A DNA stretch of 64,000 nt from Methylorubrum sp. B1-46. GTDB taxonomy: Bacteria > Pseudomonadota > Alphaproteobacteria > Rhizobiales > Beijerinckiaceae. The notes beneath the pieces were generated by a model that saw only the letters and a list, made by a program, of their open reading frames with translations, had not been told where the DNA came from and did not search any database. Where the stretch lies: the NCBI RefSeq assembly GCF_021117295.1, contig NZ_CP088247.1:2743001-2807000 (forward strand). Direction: 5' to 3'. Made by a program: the position numbers and the translations under genes. Each line of letters opens with the position of its first letter. Within the stretch, counting starts at the first letter, position 1. Below, piece by piece: positions 59,364 to 64,000 of this stretch.

Positions 59364-60803
59364 TCACAGGGACATCCCACTGGAGGGGGCGGCCTGCACC
59401 GCCTCGTCCGCTGTGGGCGCATCGAGGGCAGGGGCCGCCTCGATGCGCGCGCCGCGCTCGAGCCGGCCCACGGTGCGAAAGGCAAGGGCGAGACCCGCCA
59501 CCCCGAAGGCGATCGAGCCGATGCCGGTCCCGGCGATCACGCCCTCCGGTCCGTACCACGCCGCTCCCACGAGGGCGGGTGGGACCGTGCCCAGGGTCGC
59601 ACGACCCCAGTTCAATAGGGTCGAGAGGAAGGGAAAGCCGAGATTGTTGAACGATGCGTTGGCCAGGAACAGCAGCCCGTTGAAGAACCAGACCGGTCCG
59701 CTCACGAGGCAGAAGAAGCCGAACAGCTCGGCCGCCACGCCGGTGAGTTCGAAGGCGCCGGCCAGCGGGGCTCGCGCCAGCGCCAGAAGCAGCCAGACGA
59801 GGACGACGTAGAGCGCCGTCACACCCGCACCGACCTGGAGGACGCCCCGCATCCGGTCGAAGCGGCCGGCGCCCCAGTTCTGGCCCAGGATCGGACCGAT
59901 CGATCCCGACATCGCGAACAATCCGCAGAAGGCGACGGGCGCGAGGCGCTCGATCACCACGTTGCCGGCAATCGCCGGCGGTCCGAAGCCGGAGAGAGCG
60001 TGCGTGACGAAGGCGCTGGCGACGGAGGGAGCAAGGTTCGTGAGCACCGCCGGAAGGGCGATGCGGGTCACCAGCGGCAGATCCCCGAGGATCGCATCGG
60101 GACGTGGGGCTTCGAGCAGTCGGTAGCGCCGGACACCGGCCCAGCCGATGGCGATGAAGACGAGACGGGCTACGCAGACGGCGAGCGCGGCGCCGTCCAC
60201 CCCGAGACCGAAGCCGAAGATCAGGAGTGGATCGACGAAGACAGTGACGATCGCCCCGCCCAGCGTCACGAACATCGCCTCCCGCGCTGCGCCGACCGCG
60301 CGCAGGAGTCCGGTGAACAGCATGCCCGGCCCGAGCAAGAGGTTCGACGGCAGGCTGATCCAGAGATAGCGCCGGGCGACGTCGTGGGTGTGGCCCTCCG
60401 CTCCGATGGCCGAGAGCAGCGGGTCGAGCACCGCGAGCAGGAAGGCGGCGAGCACGCCCGACGCGATCACGCCGTGGACCGTGACCGAGGTCGCGATGCG
60501 CCGCGCGCCGGCCGGGTCATGCGCGCCGATCGCCCGCGAGACCAGCGCGCCGGCAGCGATCATCACGCCGATATTGATGGCGATGGCGAAGAACTGGACG
60601 ATCGAGGCGAATCCGACCGCGGCCGTCAGCGCCGGATCGCCGAGCTTCGAGACGTAGAAAAGCGACAGGAGGTCGACGGCGAAGATCGCCATCAGGCCGA
60701 CCGAGCCGGTCGCGCTCATCACCACGACATGGCGCAGGATCGAGCCCGAGACGAAGCGCGCCCCGCCCTCGTCCCGTCCCGGCCCTTCGCCCCTGTCAGG
60801 CAT
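59364..60803 (-). CDS. MATE-family multidrug/cation efflux transporter
   Basis: A 479-residue membrane protein with 12 helices and two-fold MATE symmetry. Recognisable stretches are LGGAIVTVFVDPLLIFGFGLGVDGAALA, and GSIGPILGQNWGAGRFDRM in the second half. Start ATG 60803 has GAGG 11 bases upstream and overlaps the Kef gene's end by 8 bp; ATG 60815 is also in frame. Transcribed after the Kef antiporter and probably in the same operon. The substrate is unknown. Confidence 0.88.
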   Translation of the reverse strand: MPDRGEGPGRDEGGARFVSGSILRHVVVMSATGSVGLMAIFAVDLLSLFYVSKLGDPALTAAVGFASIVQFFAIAINIGVMIAAGALVSRAIGAHDPAGARRIATSVTVHGVIASGVLAAFLLAVLDPLLSAIGAEGHTHDVARRYLWISLPSNLLLGPGMLFTGLLRAVGAAREAMFVTLGGAIVTVFVDPLLIFGFGLGVDGAALAVCVARLVFIAIGWAGVRRYRLLEAPRPDAILGDLPLVTRIALPAVLTNLAPSVASAFVTHALSGFGPPAIAGNVVIERLAPVAFCGLFAMSGSIGPILGQNWGAGRFDRMRGVLQVGAGVTALYVVLVWLLLALARAPLAGAFELTGVAAELFGFFCLVSGPVWFFNGLLFLANASFNNLGFPFLSTLLNWGRATLGTVPPALVGAAWYGPEGVIAGTGIGSIAFGVAGLALAFRTVGRLERGARIEAAPALDAPTADEAVQAAPSSGMSL

Positions 60804-62694
60804 TCGGCTCGGCATCCTCGGGTTCGAGCGCGCGGGCGGCGGATTCGTGAGGCTGGGGCTCGATCAGGCCGCGGGTCTCGGCGCTGAGCGCCCGCGAGGG
60901 GCTCTTCGGCGCGGTGAGCGGCTCGGGCCGCAATTCCGGCGTTCCGCGCAGCCAGCCCGACCCGTCCGGCATCGCGCCGGCCTGTTGCAGCACGAGACGG
61001 GCGACGTCGCGCTTGCGCACGTCCTCGACGCGGCGCGCGGCGGCGTCGGCCGGCAGCCCCAGGCTCTCAAGGGTGGCGCGGCCGAAGCCGAGGGCGGATT
61101 CGACGGTCTCACGAAGCTGGAAATCGACGTCGCGGTTCATCAGCTCGATGGCGTGCGTCCGGTCGTAGGCGCGCACGTAGGTGCGCACGTTCGGAAATTC
61201 CTCGTGGACCATGTCGACGATCTTCAGCGCCGCCGGCGCGTCGTCGATGCAGACGCAGATCAGCTCCGCCTTGGCGAGACCGGAGGCGCGCAGCACGTCG
61301 AGCCGGGTCCCGTCGCCGTAATAGATGCGGAAGCCGAAGCTCGTCGCGTTGCGGATCTGCTCGACGTCCTTGTCGATGACGGTGATGTTGATGCCCTCCG
61401 CCAGCAGCACCTGAGCCAGGATCTGCCCGAAGCGGCCGAAGCCCACCACCAGCACGCGGGTATCGCCGGATTCCTGGGCCTCGCCGACATCGGAGGGCGG
61501 TTCGGCCTCCTTGGGGCGGCGGGCGATCAGCGCGTCGAGCCCCTTGGCGGCGATGGGACCGACCAGCATGGTGAGGGCGGCGAGCGCGACGCAGAAGCGG
61601 GTCACGTCCGAGGCGAGGATGTGCAGGTCGCCCGCCGCGGGCAGGATCACGAAGGCGAACTCGCCGGCCGGCGCCAGCACCGCCGCGCCGCGCAGGGCGT
61701 CGAGCCAAGGCGAACCGAACAGGCGGAACAGCGCGGCGACAAGGGCGATCTTCACGGCAATCGCCGCCATGGTCGCGGCGAGCAGCGCCAGCCAGTGGTT
61801 CGTGAGCAGGCCGCCGTCAATCGACATGCCGACGCTCATGAAGAACAGGCCGAGCAGCATGCCGCGGAACGGCTCGATGTCGGCCTCCAGCTGATGGCGG
61901 AAGTTCGATTCGGCGAGCATGACGCCCGCGAGGAAGGCGCCCATCGCCATGGAGAGGCCGGCCTTCTCCATCACCAACGCCGTGCCGAGCACGACGAGGA
62001 GGGCGGCCGCCGTCATCACCTCGCGTCCGCCCGCGGCGGCGAGAAGACGGAAGAAGGGATTGAGGCCGTAGCGCCCGACGAGCACCACGCCCGCGACCGC
62101 GACCGCCGCCCGGCCGGTGGAGCGCAGGCCCTCGTCGACCCAGCCGTCCTTCGGCGTGGCGCCGGCCGAGGCGAGCAGCGGCAGCAGAGCCAGGATCGCC
62201 ACCACCGAGATATCTTGGAACAGGAGCACCGCGAAGGAGCGCCCGCCATAGGGCGAGCCGAGATCGCCGCGCTCTTCGAGGAGTTGGAGCGCCACCGCCG
62301 TCGCCGAGAGCGCGATGGCGATGCCGACGACGCCTGCCGCCGCCGGCGTCAGGCCGTAGGCGAGGGCCGCGCCCGCGATGACCAGTGAGCACAGCGCCAA
62401 CTGGGCGGCCCCGAGCCCGAAGATGTCGCGCCGCATCGAGACGAGCCGCGAGATTTCGAGTTCGAGCCCGACGATGAACAGCAGCAGCACGACGCCGATC
62501 TCGGCGACGCTCGCCGCTGTCTCGGGCTCGGCGATCAGCGAGAAGCCCGCCGGTCCAATCACCACGCCCGCGACGAGGTAGCCGATCACCGCGCTCTGGC
62601 CGAGCAGGCGCACGAGCGGAACGCCGATCACCGCCGCCGACAGGAAGGTCAGCACCGGCGGCAGGAAGCTGGCATGGTCCGTGGCGCTCGCCAT
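60796..62694 (-). CDS. Kef-type K+/H+ antiporter with TrkA-N domain
   Basis: A 632-residue CPA2 antiporter. The N-terminal ~390 residues are the membrane exchanger (LLLFIVGLELEISRL, then ALSATAVALQLLEERGD, FFMSVGMSIDGG). A cytoplasmic NAD-binding TrkA-N domain starts near 412 (VLVVGFGRFGQILAQ) with IYYGDGTRLDVL. A charged tail follows. It resembles KefB/KefC, which protect against electrophiles by acidifying the cytoplasm, but no KefF/KefG partner gene is adjacent. The downstream MATE gene overlaps it. Confidence 0.92.
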   Translation of the reverse strand: MASATDHASFLPPVLTFLSAAVIGVPLVRLLGQSAVIGYLVAGVVIGPAGFSLIAEPETAASVAEIGVVLLLFIVGLELEISRLVSMRRDIFGLGAAQLALCSLVIAGAALAYGLTPAAAGVVGIAIALSATAVALQLLEERGDLGSPYGGRSFAVLLFQDISVVAILALLPLLASAGATPKDGWVDEGLRSTGRAAVAVAGVVLVGRYGLNPFFRLLAAAGGREVMTAAALLVVLGTALVMEKAGLSMAMGAFLAGVMLAESNFRHQLEADIEPFRGMLLGLFFMSVGMSIDGGLLTNHWLALLAATMAAIAVKIALVAALFRLFGSPWLDALRGAAVLAPAGEFAFVILPAAGDLHILASDVTRFCVALAALTMLVGPIAAKGLDALIARRPKEAEPPSDVGEAQESGDTRVLVVGFGRFGQILAQVLLAEGINITVIDKDVEQIRNATSFGFRIYYGDGTRLDVLRASGLAKAELICVCIDDAPAALKIVDMVHEEFPNVRTYVRAYDRTHAIELMNRDVDFQLRETVESALGFGRATLESLGLPADAAARRVEDVRKRDVARLVLQQAGAMPDGSGWLRGTPELRPEPLTAPKSPSRALSAETRGLIEPQPHESAARALEPEDAEPNA

Positions 62695-63024
62695 GAAAGC
62701 CCGTTGCCTCGCTCGATCCGGAAGGGGAAGGGCTTCCCCTTAGCCCGCTCGCCCCGCCATCGCGAGGGTGATTTGCGTGTCGTTCGTCACATGCCCTGCC
62801 CGCGCGAACGGCCTGCGAACGAGCCGAAAGCGATCCGCGTGCCGGCGGTGTCCGCGGGCATGGTTGCCACAGGAGCGCGGATGCAGGCCCCTGAATGGCC
62901 GGTGGGGGTCACGGATCGCGCCACCTGTGCTATGTAAAGGCGACGGACAGGCACCAACCTGTCGCGGCTTTCGGGCTGGCCGCTGTTGACAGACCCGGCC
63001 ACCCCTCTCCACATCCGCCGGATC
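62695..63024. other. Divergent intergenic region, Kef antiporter / ispH
   Basis: 330 bp with no supported gene. The short frames on the plus strand lack ribosome sites and families. It carries the promoters for both directions, which I could not assign. Confidence 0.45.
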
Positions 63025-64000
63025 ATGAGCGCTGACACCATCAACCTCACCGCCGACCCGAACCGGGTCCCGCAGCCGGCCGTGACAGGCGACAAGCCGC
63101 CTCTCGAGATCCTGCTGTGCGCCCCCCGCGGCTTCTGTGCCGGCGTGGTGCGCGCCATCGACGTGGTCGAGCGGGCGCTGGCGATCTACGGAGCGCCGGT
63201 CTACGTCCGCCACGAGATCGTCCACAACAAATACGTGGTCGAGACCCTGAAGCGGAAGGGCGCCGTCTTCGTGCGCGAGCTGGACGAGGTGCCCGATAGC
63301 GGCGCCCCCGTCATCTTCTCCGCCCACGGCGTCGCCAAGACCGTGCCGCAGAACGCCGATGCGCGCGGCCTCACCACCATCGACGCCACCTGTCCGCTGG
63401 TGACCAAGGTTCACCGCGAGGCCGAGATTCACCACAAGCGCGGGCGCCACGTCCTGCTCGTCGGCCATTCCGGCCACCCGGAGGTCGTCGGCACCATGGG
63501 CCAATTGCCCAAGGGCTCGATCACCCTGGTCGAGGACATCGACCAGATCGATGCCCTCAATCCTCCGCCGGATCAGGCTCTGGCCTGGGTGACGCAGACG
63601 ACCCTGTCGATCGACGACACCAAGCACATCGTCGAGGCGCTCAAGGCCAAGTTCGAAGGCATCCACGGTCCGCACAAGGACGACATCTGCTACGCCACCA
63701 CCAACCGCCAGGAGGCGGTCAAGGAGGTAGCGCCGCGGGTTGATGCGCTGATCGTGGTCGGCTCCTCCAACTCCTCGAATTCGCAGCGTCTGCGCGAGGT
63801 TGCCGAGCGGGCCGGCTGCCCGATCACCCGGCTCGTTCTGCGCGCCGAGGAGATCGACTGGGACGCCTTCAAGGACATCCGCCGCCTCGGTCTCACCGCC
63901 GGCGCCTCGGCACCGGAGGTTCTGGTGGAGGAGATCATCGACGCCTTCGCCGCGCGTTTCGATGTGACGGTGGATCAAGTCTCGGTGACCGTCGAGGACA
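63025..64000 (+). CDS. ispH: 4-hydroxy-3-methylbut-2-enyl diphosphate reductase (3' end cut)
   Basis: 325 residues are visible; the C-terminus lies outside the window. It is the last enzyme of the MEP isoprenoid pathway. The three [4Fe-4S] cysteines are visible in [13 protein letters not shown] (Cys38), [11 protein letters not shown] and [10 protein letters not shown]. Other conserved blocks are [25 protein letters not shown] and [15 protein letters not shown]. Start ATG 63025 (MSADTINL) with a poor ribosome site; about 20 unconserved residues precede the family domain. Confidence 0.95.
   Translation, partial: MSADTINLTADPNRVPQPAVTGDKPPLEILLCAPRGFCAGVVRAIDVVERALAIYGAPVYVRHEIVHNKYVVETLKRKGAVFVRELDEVPDSGAPVIFSAHGVAKTVPQNADARGLTTIDATCPLVTKVHREAEIHHKRGRHVLLVGHSGHPEVVGTMGQLPKGSITLVEDIDQIDALNPPPDQALAWVTQTTLSIDDTKHIVEALKAKFEGIHGPHKDDICYATTNRQEAVKEVAPRVDALIVVGSSNSSNSQRLREVAERAGCPITRLVLRAEEIDWDAFKDIRRLGLTAGASAPEVLVEEIIDAFAARFDVTVDQVSVTVED

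Overview
The window is high-GC chromosomal DNA from an alphaproteobacterium, very probably a Methylobacterium/Methylorubrum. The reasons are the Rhizobiales-type order hisB-DUF2628-hisH-hisA-hisF-hisE-coaA, many GTG/TTG starts, a phasin gene, EcfG-type general stress response proteins and dispersed intergenic repeats of a kind I know from that genus. The genus call is inference; no rRNA, tRNA, CRISPR array or prophage was seen. Both ends cut genes: an LTA-synthase-like sulfatase on the left and ispH on the right.

Layout. 1-6.4 kb: capsule/envelope block (sulfatase-like membrane protein, KpsC-like and KpsS-like transferases, an SDR, a formyltransferase). 6.4-12 kb: metY, the cytochrome bc1 operon petABC, and mtnP. 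12-18.4 kb: a YARHG protein, a Tat-exported phosphoesterase, then the histidine cluster with coaA. 18.5-25.2 kb: isochorismatase with divergent LysR regulator, lytic transglycosylase, a NepR-like/receiver fusion, L,D-transpeptidase, phasin. 25.4-34.6 kb: a PAS sensor kinase whose phospho-acceptor histidine is an arginine, acs, DUF485-actP acetate uptake, and an MHS-type transporter. 35-44 kb: orphan Flp pilin, ilvE, marR-ompR-envZ-like regulators, an aminotransferase, DUF1236, mscL, and an EcfG-type sigma factor with a NepR-like N-terminus. 44-50.6 kb: gyrB, MBL hydrolase, thioesterase, small proteins, DEAD-box helicase. 50.9-51.8 kb: an IS5-family (IS427-like) element with a frameshifted transposase, next to an RTX protein gene. 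53-64 kb: sulfurtransferase, heparinase II/III-like protein, purH, DUF937, MATE exporter, Kef antiporter, ispH.

How the genes fit together. Most of the window is housekeeping. Functional groups are capsule assembly on a lipid-linked Kdo primer (KpsC/KpsS), sulfur and methionine metabolism (metY, mtnP, sseA), respiration (bc1), histidine/CoA/purine/isoprenoid synthesis, acetate activation and uptake (acs, actP), and envelope stress (L,D-transpeptidase, mscL, sigma factor). The most unusual observations are two separate proteins carrying NepR-like anti-sigma motifs (one fused to a receiver, one to an EcfG-type sigma factor), a kinase with an intact ATP-binding domain but no phospho-acceptor His, paired PhaR-type operator matches in front of the phasin gene, and two dispersed repeat families. 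In one of those families both copies begin at a stop codon.
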